64,000 bases of DNA from Mycolicibacter senuensis (lineage in GTDB: Bacteria > Actinomycetota > Actinomycetes > Mycobacteriales > Mycobacteriaceae). The notes beneath the pieces were generated by a model. The model searched no databases and was not told where the DNA came from. It saw nothing but the letters and a program-made list of their open reading frames with translations. Shown here piece by piece: positions 1-8,858 of the stretch (positions within the stretch are counted from its first letter, which is position 1; each line of letters begins with the position of its first letter). The translations under genes and the position numbers were made by a program. The DNA is taken from contig NZ_LQPS01000035.1 in the NCBI RefSeq assembly GCF_002101885.1, positions 62,001-126,000 on the forward strand, written 5' to 3'.

Positions 1-343
1 CCGGCAGTAGTCGGCGGACCAGCCGGATCAGGTCGGGCACCGGTGACAGCGACGAGGACGGGTTCAGCGCCACCCGCAGCAGCTTGCCGCCGAAGAAGAA
101 GCCGGACAGCGCCAGGAAGACGTCGACCCCGCCGGAGACCCGCCCGAACCAGACGTGGAACACCGCCACCAATGCGATCGCGACACCGCGCAGCCCGTCG
201 AGGTCGTGACGGTAGAAACCCTCCTTGCGGGTGCCCATCGCGGCGGCCGGCCCGGCGGCCGGAACGGCTCCGGCGACGGGCCCCCCAGCGGGGGGTGCCG
301 CAACAGGTGTTGCCGCCGGTCGCGGCGGGGAGAGGGCAATCAT
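1..343 (-). CDS. Acyltransferase 3 family membrane protein (N-terminal part, cut by window edge)
   Basis: Only the first 114 codons lie in the window. After a Pro/Ala-rich N-terminal stretch of about 35 residues the protein reads YRHDLDGLRGVAIALVAVF, then GGVDVFLALSGFFFGGKLL. This is the first membrane helix and catalytic-loop region of the OafA/acyltransferase 3 family, integral membrane enzymes that move acyl groups onto cell-envelope sugars. An in-frame ATG at 238 (MGTRKEGFYRHD) could be the real start; I keep the upstream ATG at 343 as the longest form. It lies 71 bases downstream of ripD on the same strand, as the Rv1565c homologue does next to Rv1566c. The acyl acceptor cannot be told. 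Confidence 0.75.
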   Translation of the reverse strand, partial: MIALSPPRPAATPVAAPPAGGPVAGAVPAAGPAAAMGTRKEGFYRHDLDGLRGVAIALVAVFHVWFGRVSGGVDVFLALSGFFFGGKLLRVALNPSSSLSPVPDLIRLVRRLLP

Positions 344-414
344 GATCGCCCGATAATCTACCTAACCGGACGGTGGAAACCGCATTCCAACCGCTGTGAC
401 GTCCACCGGGTGTG

Positions 415-1086
415 TCAGGGGATGACCCGGGTCAGGTACGGGACCATGTTGGAGGTACGCGCCGGCGACACCGTGACCGCGGGGCTGGTGCCCTCGATCA
501 TCTGGTTGTTGCCGAGGTACAGCGCGACGCTTTGCGTGCCGCCCGGCCCGTAGCAGAGCAGATCGCCGGCCCGGGCCTGCGCGGGCGGGACCTTCTGGCC
601 GACACTGCACTGTTCGCCGGAGGTGCGCGGCATCTTGATTCCGGCGCCGGCGAACGCGTACTGGATCAACCCGGAGGCGTCGAACCCGACGGTGGTGGTG
701 TCGGGGATGTCCTCGGTGGGCGCCGGCGTCGTTCCGGGCAGACCCGGGGTGGTTCCCGGCAGGCCCGGCGTCGTCCCCGGCAGACCCGGGGTGCTGCTGC
801 CGGCCGCGACGGGACCACCGGGCCGGCTGGTGCGGCCGGTGAGATCGGTCAGCGCGCCGCGGGTGGTGGCCGCCCTGGCCCGAGCGTTGTTGGTCGGGCC
901 GTTGATGTCGCCGCCGCCGTAGACGAACGGCACCCCGCGCTGCGACAGCGCACGCTGGACCACGCGGTCCACCAGCTGGCTCTGGCCGGTCTGGGAGAGC
1001 GGGTCGGCCCCGGCCGGGCCGGCGGCGCTCAGTGTCGGGGCCATTGCCGCTGCCAGTGCGATAACGGTGGCGCAGATGCGTTTCAT
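415..1086 (-). CDS. ripD: RipD-type NlpC/P60 protein lacking catalytic residues
   Basis: A 223-residue secreted protein with a signal peptide (MKRICATVIALAAAM, cleavage near SAAGPAGA) and one NlpC/P60 domain. The catalytic Cys of the family is replaced: FDASGLIQYAF where active members have D-C-S-G. The catalytic His position reads TQSVALYLG. Both changes match what I recall of M. tuberculosis RipD (Rv1566c), a peptidoglycan-binding pseudo-hydrolase, so this protein probably binds but does not cut peptidoglycan. Unlike that protein as I recall it, it has no Pro/Gln-rich C-terminal tail but carries three TPGLPGT repeats inserted ahead of the FDASG motif. AAAGGAG precedes the ATG. Divergent from bioA. 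Confidence 0.88.
   Translation of the reverse strand: MKRICATVIALAAAMAPTLSAAGPAGADPLSQTGQSQLVDRVVQRALSQRGVPFVYGGGDINGPTNNARARAATTRGALTDLTGRTSRPGGPVAAGSSTPGLPGTTPGLPGTTPGLPGTTPAPTEDIPDTTTVGFDASGLIQYAFAGAGIKMPRTSGEQCSVGQKVPPAQARAGDLLCYGPGGTQSVALYLGNNQMIEGTSPAVTVSPARTSNMVPYLTRVIP
731..793 (-). repeat. Three tandem 21-bp units inside ripD
   Basis: Three consecutive 21-base units (731-751, 752-772, 773-793) differ at a few positions and encode repeated TPGLPGT on the minus strand. They form a flexible Pro/Gly linker between the N-terminal part of the NlpC/P60 domain and the FDASG motif. Such in-frame minisatellites are prone to copy-number change by slippage. Confidence 0.85.
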
Positions 1087-1246
1087 CGGACATCTCCTTT
1101 CGCGCCGGTAATCACGGCAGCATCATTGGTCACTTCTGTCACAAAGCGTACCGGCGGTTACGCGTGATTCCCCGCCGCCGTGGAGAAATTCGGCAACCTG
1201 TGACCGAACGGTTACGCCGGTGGCCGTCCGCACCACTGGTCCGCAC

Positions 1247-1252
1247 TACTGT
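1247..1252 (+). promoter_or_regulatory. -10 box of bioA (leaderless type)
   Basis: TACTGT fits the mycobacterial TANNNT -10 consensus and ends 8 bases before the bioA ATG, so transcription would start at or next to the start codon. No Shine-Dalgarno sequence is visible. No BioQ box is seen here, unlike at bioF and bioB. Confidence 0.5.
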
Positions 1253-1260
1253 CGTCAGTC

Positions 1261-2553
1261 ATGTCCGCGTTGAGTCCCGACCAGATCAGCGCGATCGACG
1301 CCGCACATCTGTGGCACCCCTACAGCACGATCGGCGCCGGAACACCGGCCCCGACGGTGGCGGTGGCGGCCCGGGGCGCCTACCTGACGCTGATCGTCGA
1401 CGACGCCCCGGTCGACGTGCTCGACGCGATGAGCTCCTGGTGGACCGCTATCCACGGTCACGGCCACCCGACGCTGGACGCCGCGCTGACCGCGCAGCTG
1501 GGCACCATGAACCACGTCATGTTCGGCGGGCTCACCCACGAGCCGGCCGCCCGGCTGGCCCAGCTGCTGGTGGACATCACCCCGGCCGGGTTGGACACGG
1601 TGTTCTTCTCCGACTCGGGTTCGGTGTCGGTGGAGGTGGCGGTGAAGATGGCGCTGCAGTATTGGCGCGCGCGCGGACGCCCCGGCAAGCACCGGTTGAT
1701 GACCTGGCGCGGCGGTTACCACGGCGACACGTTCGCCCCGATGAGCATCTGCGATCCCGACGGCGGCATGCATTCGCTGTGGCGGGACGTCTTGGCCACG
1801 CAGCTGTTCGCCCCCCTGGTGCCCCGCGACTACGACCCGGCCTACACCGCCGCGTTCGAGGCGCAACTGGAGCGTCACCGCGATGAACTGGCGGCGGTAG
1901 TCGTCGAGCCGGTGGTCCAGGGCGCCGGTGGGATGCGCTTCCACGACCCGCGCTACCTGTCGGATCTGCGCGAGGCCTGCAACCGCCACGGTGTGCTGCT
2001 GGTCTTCGATGAGATCGCCACCGGTTTCGGGCGCACCGGTGAGCTGTTCGCCGCCGACCACGCCGGCGTCAGCCCCGACATCATGTGCGTCGGCAAGGCG
2101 TTGACCGGCGGTTATCTCAGCCTGGCCGCCACGCTGTGCAGCACCGAGATCGCCCACGCCATCAGCGGTGGCGAGGCCGGCGCGCTGATGCACGGCCCGA
2201 CCTTCATGGCCAACCCGCTGGCCTGCGCGGTGTCGGTGGCCAGCACCGAGCTACTGCTGGGCCAGGACTGGCGCTCCCGCGTCGGCGAGATCGGTTCCGG
2301 ACTGGCCGCAGCGCTGCAGCCGGCCCGTGCCCAGCCGGGGGTCGCCGACGTGCGGGTCTGCGGCGCCATCGGGGTCATCGAATGCGAACAGCCGGTGGAC
2401 CTGGCGCTGGCCACCCCGGCCGCCCTGGCCGCGGGGGTGTGGCTGCGCCCGTTCCGCAACCTGGTGTATGCGATGCCGCCGTATGTCTGCACACCCGAGG
2501 AGATCGCCCGGATCGGTGCCGCGATGCTCGGCGTGGTCCGTGCCTTAACCTGA
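1261..2553 (+). CDS. bioA: Adenosylmethionine-8-amino-7-oxononanoate aminotransferase (DAPA aminotransferase)
   Basis: Converts 7-keto-8-aminopelargonate (KAPA) to 7,8-diaminopelargonate with S-adenosylmethionine as amino donor, the antepenultimate step of biotin synthesis; cytosolic, PLP-dependent. The 430 residues span the full class III aminotransferase fold: LWHPYS near the N-terminus, the cofactor-binding [11 protein letters not shown] loop, [12 protein letters not shown] with the PLP-contacting Asp, and VGKALTGGY with the Schiff-base Lys at about residue 279. The start is the ATG just after the leaderless-type -10. The stop codon TGA is the first three bases of the BioQ box that precedes bioF, so bioA and bioFD can be transcribed separately. 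Confidence 0.97.
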   Translation: MSALSPDQISAIDAAHLWHPYSTIGAGTPAPTVAVAARGAYLTLIVDDAPVDVLDAMSSWWTAIHGHGHPTLDAALTAQLGTMNHVMFGGLTHEPAARLAQLLVDITPAGLDTVFFSDSGSVSVEVAVKMALQYWRARGRPGKHRLMTWRGGYHGDTFAPMSICDPDGGMHSLWRDVLATQLFAPLVPRDYDPAYTAAFEAQLERHRDELAAVVVEPVVQGAGGMRFHDPRYLSDLREACNRHGVLLVFDEIATGFGRTGELFAADHAGVSPDIMCVGKALTGGYLSLAATLCSTEIAHAISGGEAGALMHGPTFMANPLACAVSVASTELLLGQDWRSRVGEIGSGLAAALQPARAQPGVADVRVCGAIGVIECEQPVDLALATPAALAAGVWLRPFRNLVYAMPPYVCTPEEIARIGAAMLGVVRALT

Positions 2554-2563
2554 ACGGTGTTCA
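2551..2563. promoter_or_regulatory. BioQ operator in front of bioF
   Basis: TGAACGGTGTTCA is a palindrome with 5-base arms (TGAAC/GTTCA) and a 3-base centre. It is the exact reverse complement of the second box at 5539-5551, and both are preceded by CCTTAACC. It matches the BioQ recognition sequence described for M. smegmatis as I remember it. It overlaps the bioA stop codon and lies 18 bases before the bioF start, where a bound repressor would block bioFD transcription. Confidence 0.85.
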
Positions 2564-2581
2564 ACGACGAGGGAGCGCACG

Positions 2582-3739
2582 GTGACCCGCACGGATCTGT
2601 CGCCACTGGCCTGGCTGGCCGAGGTGGAACAGCGGCGTCGGCAGGCCGGGCTGCGGCGCTCGCTGCGGGTGCGGCCCGCGGTCGCCACCGAGTTGGACCT
2701 GGCGTCCAACGACTACCTCGGGCTCTCGACGCACCCTGATGTCATCGCGGGTGGCGTCGAGGCGCTGCGCACCTGGGGTGCCGGTGCCGGAGGCTCCCGG
2801 CTGGTCACCGGCAACACCGAACTCCACGCCCGGTTCGAACAGGACTTGGCCGACTTCGTCGGCGCGCCGGCCGGCCTGGTGTTCTCCTCGGGCTACACCG
2901 CCAATCTCGGCGCCGTGGTGAGCCTGTCGGGACCGGGTTCGCTGCTGGTCTCCGACACCTACTGCCACGCGTCGCTGGTGGACGCCTGCCGGTTGTCGAA
3001 AGCTCGGGTGGTCATCACCGGTCATCGTGACGTCGAGGCGGTGGCCGCAGCCTTGGCCGAGCGCAGCGAGGAGCGCGCCGTGGTCATCACGGAGTCGGTG
3101 TTCAGCGCCGACGGTGCGCTGGCCCCGCTGCGCGAGTTGCACGAGGTGTGCCGCCGGCACGGCGCCCTGTTGATCGTCGACGAGGCGCACGCGGTGGGGG
3201 TGCGCGGCGACGGCGGCCGCGGACTGGTGCACGAGGTCGGGCTGGCCGGAGCGCCCGACGTGGTCATGACGACGACGCTGTCCAAGGCGCTGGGCAGCCA
3301 GGGCGGCGCGGTGCTGGGGCCGGTCGCGGTGCGCGACCACCTCATCGACGCCGCCCGGACCTTCATCTTCGACACCGGCCTGGCCCCGGCAGCCCTCGGC
3401 GCCGCGTCGGCCGCCCTGGGCGTGCTGACCGCGGAGCCGTCGCGGGCCACCGACGTACTGCGCCACGCCGGTGCGCTGGCCGAGATCTGCGGGGTGTCCG
3501 AACGGCCGGAGTCCGCGGTGGTCTCGGTGATCCTCGGCGACGCCGAGACCGCGGTATCGGCCGCGACCGCCTGCCTGGATGCCGGGGTGCGGGTGGGCTG
3601 CTTCCGGCCGCCGACGGTGCCGGCGGGAACGTCGCGGCTGCGGCTGACCGCGCGGGCGTCACTGTCCGACGAGGACCTCGAGCTGGCCGGCCGGGTGCTG
3701 ACCACGGTGTTGCGCGATCATCCCGCCGTGACCCGATGA
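2582..3739 (+). CDS. bioF: 8-amino-7-oxononanoate synthase (KAPA synthase)
   Basis: PLP-dependent alpha-oxoamine synthase joining L-alanine with pimeloyl-ACP or pimeloyl-CoA to give KAPA, the first ring-forming step of biotin synthesis. The 385 residues carry the family marks: [46 protein letters not shown] and [13 protein letters not shown], with the PLP lysine at about residue 235. The GTG start follows GAGGGAG. The stop overlaps the bioD start (ATGA), so the two are translationally coupled. Controlled by the BioQ box just upstream. Confidence 0.97.
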   Translation: MTRTDLSPLAWLAEVEQRRRQAGLRRSLRVRPAVATELDLASNDYLGLSTHPDVIAGGVEALRTWGAGAGGSRLVTGNTELHARFEQDLADFVGAPAGLVFSSGYTANLGAVVSLSGPGSLLVSDTYCHASLVDACRLSKARVVITGHRDVEAVAAALAERSEERAVVITESVFSADGALAPLRELHEVCRRHGALLIVDEAHAVGVRGDGGRGLVHEVGLAGAPDVVMTTTLSKALGSQGGAVLGPVAVRDHLIDAARTFIFDTGLAPAALGAASAALGVLTAEPSRATDVLRHAGALAEICGVSERPESAVVSVILGDAETAVSAATACLDAGVRVGCFRPPTVPAGTSRLRLTARASLSDEDLELAGRVLTTVLRDHPAVTR

Positions 3740-4416
3740 CGATCCTGGTGATCACCGGCACCGGCACCGGTGTCGGCAAGACGATCACCACCGCGGCGCT
3801 GGCCGGTTGCGCACGGCAGGCCGGCCTGGACGTGGCGGTGGGCAAGCCGGTACAGACCGGCACCGCCGACGGCGACGACGACCTGGCCGACGTCGGCCGG
3901 CTGTCAGGGGTCACCGAGCTGTTCGGAACCGCCCGGTACCCGGCCCCGCTGGCCCCGCTGGCAGCCGCCGAACTCGCCGGGAGGGCCTTGCCGACCCGTG
4001 CCGACCTGCTGGAACTGATCCGTGCCGCCGACCGGCCCGGCCGGTTGACCCTGGTCGAAGGCGCCGGGGGACTACTGGTCGAACTGGCCGCCGGCGGCGT
4101 CACGCTGCGCGATCTGGCGGTCGATCTCGGCGCCGCCGTACTGGTGGTGGCGAACGCCGAACTGGGCACCCTCAACCACACCGCGCTTACCTTGGAATCC
4201 CTTGCCGGACAGGGGTTGTCGTGCGCCGGTCTGGTCATCGGCAGCTGGTCGGGTCAGCCGGGGCCGGCCGCCGCCGGCAACCGCACCGCGCTGGGCCGGC
4301 TGGCGCCGGTGCGCGCGGTGCTGCCGGAGGGCTCGGGCCGGCTCGACGCGTCGCAGTTCTCGGACCTGAGCCGCGCCGCGTTCGACACCGACTGGGTGCG
4401 CTCCTTGGTGGGCTGA
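3736..4416 (+). CDS. bioD: ATP-dependent dethiobiotin synthetase
   Basis: Carboxylates 7,8-diaminopelargonate with CO2 and ATP to close the ureido ring of dethiobiotin. The 226-residue protein opens with the P-loop GTGTGVGKT (residues 8-16), followed by GKPVQTG, which carries the conserved Lys for carbamate formation, and [12 protein letters not shown], the Mg/ATP-binding segment. It overlaps bioF by four bases and is followed three bases later by the 2H phosphoesterase gene, forming a compact bioFD operon. The start is fixed by the ATGA overlap and the position of the P-loop. Confidence 0.96.
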   Translation: MTILVITGTGTGVGKTITTAALAGCARQAGLDVAVGKPVQTGTADGDDDLADVGRLSGVTELFGTARYPAPLAPLAAAELAGRALPTRADLLELIRAADRPGRLTLVEGAGGLLVELAAGGVTLRDLAVDLGAAVLVVANAELGTLNHTALTLESLAGQGLSCAGLVIGSWSGQPGPAAAGNRTALGRLAPVRAVLPEGSGRLDASQFSDLSRAAFDTDWVRSLVG

Positions 4417-4419
4417 GCG

Positions 4420-4923
4420 ATGGTGCACTCGATCGAGTTGGTCTTCGACACCGACACCGAGACGGCCATTCGGCGGATCTGGGCGGAGCTGGCCGCTGCC
4501 GGAGTGCCCAGCCAGGCGCCGGCCGCCCGCCCACACGTCACCCTGGCGGTCACCCAGCGCATCGATCCGCAGGTCGACGCCGTGCTGGCCACCGTTGCCG
4601 ACCGACTGCCGATGATCTGCACGCTTGGCGCGACGCTGATCTTCGGCCGCTCCCACGGTGTGCTGGCCCGGCTGGTGGTGCCGACGGTGGCACTGCTGGA
4701 GCTGCACGAGCAGGTGTACCGGTTATGCGTGCCCCACCTGATACCCGGGCCGATGCCCAACGTCGCGCCCGGCCAGTGGACGGCGCACACCACGCTGGCA
4801 CGGCGGGTCGGCCCGGCGCAGTTGGGCCGCGCCCAGCGCATCGCCGGAGGCGCCGATATCACCGGCCGATTCGTCGGGCTGCGACGCTGGGACGGCAACG
4901 CCCGCACCGAATATCTCCTGTAG
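4420..4923 (+). CDS. 2H phosphoesterase / 2'-5' RNA ligase-like protein (Rv1571 type)
   Basis: A 167-residue protein with the two H-x-T motifs of the 2H phosphoesterase (LigT) superfamily: RPHVTLAVT with His at residue 39, and AHTTLARR around residue 126. These paired histidines act on cyclic phosphodiester or 2'-5' RNA bonds in characterised members; the substrate here is unknown. It starts three bases after the bioD stop, so it is co-transcribed with bioFD, in the position of Rv1571 in M. tuberculosis. A direct role in biotin metabolism is not evident from sequence. Confidence 0.8.
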   Translation: MVHSIELVFDTDTETAIRRIWAELAAAGVPSQAPAARPHVTLAVTQRIDPQVDAVLATVADRLPMICTLGATLIFGRSHGVLARLVVPTVALLELHEQVYRLCVPHLIPGPMPNVAPGQWTAHTTLARRVGPAQLGRAQRIAGGADITGRFVGLRRWDGNARTEYLL

Positions 4924-4935
4924 GGGGTGCGTCGG

Positions 4936-5523
4936 CTAGCCGATCGCGAGTCCGGCCCGTACCGCGAGACCGTCGATCAGCAACCCGAGCCCGAACTCGA
5001 ACGCGCTGCCCGGGTCGGCGTCTGGCTCGATGTCGGCGGCTCCGGCGGCATCCCACTGCATCCGGGACTGCTCGTCGGCGGTGAACCCGAGCACGTAGTA
5101 GACGACGGTGCGCGCCACCTGCCCGGCTTGCTCGGGGTGCACACCCGCCGCCGTCGCCGCCTCGGCCAGCAGTGCCATGACGGCGGTAGCGGCCCGCGAC
5201 TGGCCGGCGGCCAGGCTCGCCGACACCAGCTCGGCGCCGTCGGTGTGCGACAACAGCGCGTCGCGCAGTCGTTCGCACACCGTCCGGATCCGCCACTGCC
5301 AGGCGCCCGGCCCCGGGTCCGCGCACGCCGGGGTCAGCACCCGGTCGGCAACGGCCCCGAGCAATTGCTGTTTGTTGGCGAAATGCCAGTACAGTGCGCC
5401 GGGGCTGACATTGAGCTCGCGCGCCAACCGGCGCATCGACAGATCGGCGATGCCGTAGTCGTCCAGGAGGGTGGCCGCCGCGGCGACTATCCGGTCTTTG
5501 GAGTCAGGTTTGTGCAGCTGCAC
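4936..5523 (-). CDS. bioQ: TetR-family biotin repressor BioQ
   Basis: A 195-residue TetR-type regulator. The N-terminal HTH reads [19 protein letters not shown] then [19 protein letters not shown]. The C-terminal half is a ligand/dimer domain ending in [14 protein letters not shown]. BioQ of actinobacteria represses biotin synthesis genes when biotin is plentiful; since these bacteria lack the DNA-binding domain on BirA, BioQ does that job. The assignment rests on position between bioD and bioB, divergent from bioB, with a TGAACACCGTTCA palindrome just upstream of its own -10 and an identical box before bioF. The start is GTG at 5523, six bases after TAAGGT (5530-5535, minus strand), a leaderless arrangement. 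Confidence 0.88.
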   Translation of the reverse strand: MQLHKPDSKDRIVAAAATLLDDYGIADLSMRRLARELNVSPGALYWHFANKQQLLGAVADRVLTPACADPGPGAWQWRIRTVCERLRDALLSHTDGAELVSASLAAGQSRAATAVMALLAEAATAAGVHPEQAGQVARTVVYYVLGFTADEQSRMQWDAAGAADIEPDADPGSAFEFGLGLLIDGLAVRAGLAIG

Positions 5524-5529
5524 CCCGCT

Positions 5530-5535
5530 ACCTTA
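5530..5535 (-). promoter_or_regulatory. -10 box of bioQ
   Basis: On the minus strand TAAGGT lies six bases before the bioQ GTG start, fitting a leaderless TANNNT promoter. The BioQ box (5539-5551) is immediately upstream, in the -35/-10 spacer, which predicts autorepression. Confidence 0.5.
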
Positions 5536-5538
5536 ACC

Positions 5539-5551
5539 TGAACACCGTTCA
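5539..5551. promoter_or_regulatory. BioQ operator between bioQ and bioB
   Basis: TGAACACCGTTCA, the exact reverse complement of the box before bioF (2551-2563). It lies in the 116-base divergent region between bioQ and bioB, so one bound BioQ dimer could repress both directions. Confidence 0.85.
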
Positions 5552-5639
5552 AGTCTTGAGGGATCAGCGGGGACCCGCGTCGACGGCGATGCAGGGCGCC
5601 CGGCGAGGGGGCCGAAGCGATGAGAAGGAGCTACCGGGC

Positions 5640-6638
5640 ATGACAGACGACATCCTGGCGCTGGCGCGTGAACAGGTACTGGAGCGCGGCGAGGCGTTGG
5701 GGGCCGATCAGGTTCTCGAGGTGCTGCGGCTGCCCGACGATCGGCTCGAGGAGTTGCTGGCGCTGGCCCACGATGTGCGGATGCGCTGGTGCGGCCCCGA
5801 GATCGAGGTCGAGGGCATCATCAGCCTGAAAACCGGTGGCTGCCCGGAGGATTGCCACTTCTGCTCGCAGTCGGGGCTGTTCTCCTCGCCGGTGCGTAGC
5901 GCGTGGCTGGACATCCCCAGCCTGGTCGAGGCGGCCAAGCAGACCGCCAAGACCGGCGCCACCGAATTCTGCATCGTGGCCGCGGTGCGCGGGCCCGACG
6001 AGCGGCTGCTGGCCCAGGTCTCGGCGGGTATCGAGGCGATCCGCAACGAGGTCGACATCCAGATCGCGTGCTCGCTGGGCATGCTGACCCAGGAGCAGGT
6101 GGACCAGCTCGCCGCGATGGGCGTGCACCGCTACAACCACAACCTGGAGACCGCCCGCTCGCACTTCCCCAACGTGGTCACCACCCACACCTGGGAGGAG
6201 CGGTGGGAGACCCTGCGGATGATCGGTAAGGCCGGCATGGAGGTCTGCTGCGGCGGCATCCTGGGTATGGGGGAGACCCTGGAGCAGCGCGCGGAGTTCG
6301 CCGCCGAACTGGCCGAGCTGGACCCCGACGAGGTGCCGCTGAACTTCCTCAACCCGCGCCCGGGCACTCCGTTCGGCGACCTGGAGGTGCTGCCGGCGGC
6401 CGACGCGCTGCGCGCCGTGGCCGCCTTCCGGCTGGCGTTGCCGCGCACCATGCTGCGGTTCGCCGGCGGCCGCGAGATCACCCTGGGCGACCTGGGCGCC
6501 AAGCAGGGCATCCTGGGCGGGATCAACGCCATCATCGTCGGCAACTATCTGACCACGCTGGGCCGTCCGGCCGAGACGGACTTGGAGTTGCTCGACGATC
6601 TCCAGATGCCGATCAAGGCGCTCAACGCCACCCTCTGA
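5640..6638 (+). CDS. bioB: Biotin synthase (radical SAM)
   Basis: Inserts sulfur into dethiobiotin to make biotin, the last step of the pathway. The 332-residue protein shows the radical-SAM cluster motif [10 protein letters not shown] with cysteines 68, 72 and 75 holding the 4Fe-4S cluster, and the conserved [12 protein letters not shown] and [12 protein letters not shown] segments. The reading frame is open 84 bases further upstream, but the ATG at 5640 follows GAAGGAG with 9-base spacing and fits the family length. It overlaps the next gene, bsaP, by one base, fitting the need of mycobacterial BioB for that partner. Confidence 0.97.
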   Translation: MTDDILALAREQVLERGEALGADQVLEVLRLPDDRLEELLALAHDVRMRWCGPEIEVEGIISLKTGGCPEDCHFCSQSGLFSSPVRSAWLDIPSLVEAAKQTAKTGATEFCIVAAVRGPDERLLAQVSAGIEAIRNEVDIQIACSLGMLTQEQVDQLAAMGVHRYNHNLETARSHFPNVVTTHTWEERWETLRMIGKAGMEVCCGGILGMGETLEQRAEFAAELAELDPDEVPLNFLNPRPGTPFGDLEVLPAADALRAVAAFRLALPRTMLRFAGGREITLGDLGAKQGILGGINAIIVGNYLTTLGRPAETDLELLDDLQMPIKALNATL

Positions 6639-6877
6639 TGGTTCGCGACCTGCCCGCTCCGGTGGGAGCCGGCGACTACAACGTCTACACGGGCGTGCAG
6701 CGCGACGACCCCGCCGGTGGATCGCTGCCCACGGCCGCCCAATTGGGCCTGGAGCCGCCGCGGTTCTGTGGCGCCTGCGGACGCCGGATGATGGTGCAGG
6801 TTCGGCCGGATGGCTGGTGGGCCAAGTGTTCGCGGCACGGGCTGGTGGATTCTGCCGACCTGGACACTCGGCGATGA
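6638..6877 (+). CDS. bsaP: Biotin synthase auxiliary protein BsaP
   Basis: A 79-residue protein directly coupled to bioB (TGATG overlap). It holds a compact metal-binding pattern: FCGACGRRM with Cys44 and Cys47, then KCSRHG with Cys64 and His67. This matches the small Rv1590-type protein that follows bioB in mycobacteria and was reported to be needed for biotin synthase turnover, probably via an Fe-S cluster. The assignment is from position, size and the Cys pattern. Its stop overlaps the next start by four bases. Confidence 0.85.
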   Translation: MVRDLPAPVGAGDYNVYTGVQRDDPAGGSLPTAAQLGLEPPRFCGACGRRMMVQVRPDGWWAKCSRHGLVDSADLDTRR

Positions 6878-7530
6878 GGGCCCCCGGCGCACCGTCGGAC
6901 CGCGCCGCGCCGCGGCTGAGCCGCCGGCGGGCGTGCCTGATCCTCGCCGGCGGGCTGGGCATCGCCGGGCTCCCGGTCGGGGCGCTGTGGGGGTGGATCG
7001 CCCCACCGGTGCACGGCGTGGTGGCACTCACCCGCGGTGGTGAGCGGGTGCAGGCCTACCTGGGCAACGAAGCCGATCACTTCTTCGTCGCCCCGTTTCT
7101 GCTACTGGGCATGTTGGGCGTGCTGGCGGTGGTGGCGGCCACGCTCGCCTGGCAGTGGCGAGCCCATCGGGGACCCGGCATGGTGGCCGGGCTGTCGGTG
7201 GGCCTGACCGCGGGCGCGGCGCTGGCGATGCTGGTCGGCGGCGCGGTGGTGCGTCACCGTTACGGCGTGATCGACGTGGACGGTGCGCCGGTGTCACCGG
7301 AGAATCGGGTGCACTACGTCGTGGAAGCCCCGCCGGTGTTCTTCGGACACACGCCGTTGCAGATCGCGGCCACGCTGCTGTTGCCGGCGGCGACGGCGGC
7401 GCTGGTCTACGGCCTCTGCGCCACCTGGAGCACCTACGATGACCTGGGCGGTTATCCGCCCGAGCCGGAGCAGCGCCTGCCGCCGTTGCCGGCCGTCACA
7501 GCGGAAGGCGGCGCAGCGCCCCACCGGTGA
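6874..7530 (+). CDS. DUF2567 membrane protein (Rv1591 type)
   Basis: A 218-residue integral membrane protein with about four hydrophobic segments: [59 protein letters not shown] and [18 protein letters not shown]. Between the third and fourth lies a roughly 50-residue extracytoplasmic loop. It corresponds to the DUF2567 family and has no known activity. The start is the ATG that overlaps the bsaP stop (ATGA); the frame is open further upstream but that would run through bsaP. It is the last gene of the bioB operon and overlaps the convergent lipase gene by 35 bases. Confidence 0.8.
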   Translation: MRAPGAPSDRAAPRLSRRRACLILAGGLGIAGLPVGALWGWIAPPVHGVVALTRGGERVQAYLGNEADHFFVAPFLLLGMLGVLAVVAATLAWQWRAHRGPGMVAGLSVGLTAGAALAMLVGGAVVRHRYGVIDVDGAPVSPENRVHYVVEAPPVFFGHTPLQIAATLLLPAATAALVYGLCATWSTYDDLGGYPPEPEQRLPPLPAVTAEGGAAPHR

Positions 7531-8833
7531 CCACCCGCGCCGCCACCAGGCCCAGCCGCGCCAGGCCGAGGTAGGTCTTGGGGTTCAGCAACGTGGGCCA
7601 TTGGCTCTGCACCGCGCCTGCGGGCAGCGGCCGGCCCGCGAACCGGTCCCGCAACCAGTCCAGCACCATCGGCGCCGACAGCGGGTGCAGCGAGATGTGC
7701 TCACTGAACGGGTCGCGGTGGTAGGTCAGCCGGGCGCCGGCGGCGATATAGGCCTCCGCCAAGTGGTCGATGTGCACGACGGAAATCACCTGGTCGTGAA
7801 CTGCCTGCAGCATCAACACCGGTGGTTTCGGAGCATGGTTACCGAGCTTGGTGTCCTCGAAGACGTGTTGTACCGCGGGGAGTTCCACCAGGTCCTGGAG
7901 CGGCTGATCGATGAACTCCCCGAGTGACTTGTGGTGCATCCGCATGATGGCGCCGACCGTGGTCATGGACTCCAGCGAACGCATCAATGCCTTGCCCTCG
8001 GCGGTGGCGTGGTCGTCGATCACCTTCTGCAAGTCGGGGTAGACCTTCGCCAAGGTGGCGATCATCACCGCGGGCAATCCGGAGAAGAACGTCCCGTCCA
8101 ACCCGAGGAAGGTGTGCCCGAGATCACCCACCGGCGACCCGAGCACCGCACCGACGATGTTGAGTTCGGGGGCGTAATCGCCGCCGACTTCCGCCGCCCA
8201 GCCGGTGGCCAAACCGCCGCCGGAATAGCCCCACAACCCCACCGGGGCGTCGCGGGACAGCCCCAGTTGCTCGGCGCCCAGGGCGGCACGCACCCCGTCG
8301 AGCACGCAGTAGCCCGGTTCGTACGGTGCTCCCCAGTGCCCGTCGCGGCCCTCGTGGTCGGGGATCGACACCGCCCAGCCTTGCTCGAGGGCCGCGACGA
8401 TGAGCACGAACTCGAGCTGGGTGAACGAGCCGTAACCCCTGGCCCGCCGGCGCAGCGCATAGGAGGGAAAGCAGCGGCTGTCCACCGCGTCGATCGCGCA
8501 CTGGTACGACACGATCGGACAGGGGCGGTTGCGATCGCGGTCCGCGGGGACCAGCACCGTCGTCACCGCCGCCTGCGGCACGTTGTTGCGATCGACGGTG
8601 CGGTAGAGCAGCTGGGTGGCCACCAGTTGCTGCGGGATCAGACCGAGAAATGCCAGGTCGACCTCGCGGGAGCGCAGCACGGTGCCGGCCACCGCGTGCT
8701 GGAAGCCGGCCGGCGGTTCGTAGAACGGGTCCTCGGCCGGCCGCAGCGGGCGGTCGCCGGCCGACAGTGGCTGGTGGGGGGCCTGCCCGATCCACTCGAC
8801 AGATGTTTCGCGGGCCAGGTTGTCCAAGTCCAT
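7496..8833 (-). CDS. Secretory-lipase-type alpha/beta hydrolase (Rv1592c type)
   Basis: A 445-residue alpha/beta hydrolase. The nucleophile elbow is [14 protein letters not shown] with Ser in GYSGG. The catalytic His is probably in [13 protein letters not shown] and the acidic residue in [11 protein letters not shown]. It matches the LIP (secretory lipase) family and resembles the Rv1592c esterase; lipid or ester substrates are likely, but the natural one is unknown. I chose the ATG at 8833 ([16 protein letters not shown]) because it aligns with the start of that homologue, although the frame is open to 8878. No signal peptide is seen. The 3' end overlaps the convergent DUF2567 gene. Confidence 0.8.
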   Translation of the reverse strand: MDLDNLARETSVEWIGQAPHQPLSAGDRPLRPAEDPFYEPPAGFQHAVAGTVLRSREVDLAFLGLIPQQLVATQLLYRTVDRNNVPQAAVTTVLVPADRDRNRPCPIVSYQCAIDAVDSRCFPSYALRRRARGYGSFTQLEFVLIVAALEQGWAVSIPDHEGRDGHWGAPYEPGYCVLDGVRAALGAEQLGLSRDAPVGLWGYSGGGLATGWAAEVGGDYAPELNIVGAVLGSPVGDLGHTFLGLDGTFFSGLPAVMIATLAKVYPDLQKVIDDHATAEGKALMRSLESMTTVGAIMRMHHKSLGEFIDQPLQDLVELPAVQHVFEDTKLGNHAPKPPVLMLQAVHDQVISVVHIDHLAEAYIAAGARLTYHRDPFSEHISLHPLSAPMVLDWLRDRFAGRPLPAGAVQSQWPTLLNPKTYLGLARLGLVAARVVTGGALRRLPL

Positions 8834-8858
8834 CCCGCCATTGTCGCTTAAGAAGGTA

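Noticed and set aside
43..345. Arg-rich plus-strand frame at the left edge
   Set aside because: It lies opposite the acyltransferase frame, which has clear family motifs.
1201..1215. CCGAACGGTTACG before bioA considered as a third BioQ box
   Set aside because: It keeps only part of the left arm and lacks the GTTCA right arm, and is far from the -10 box.
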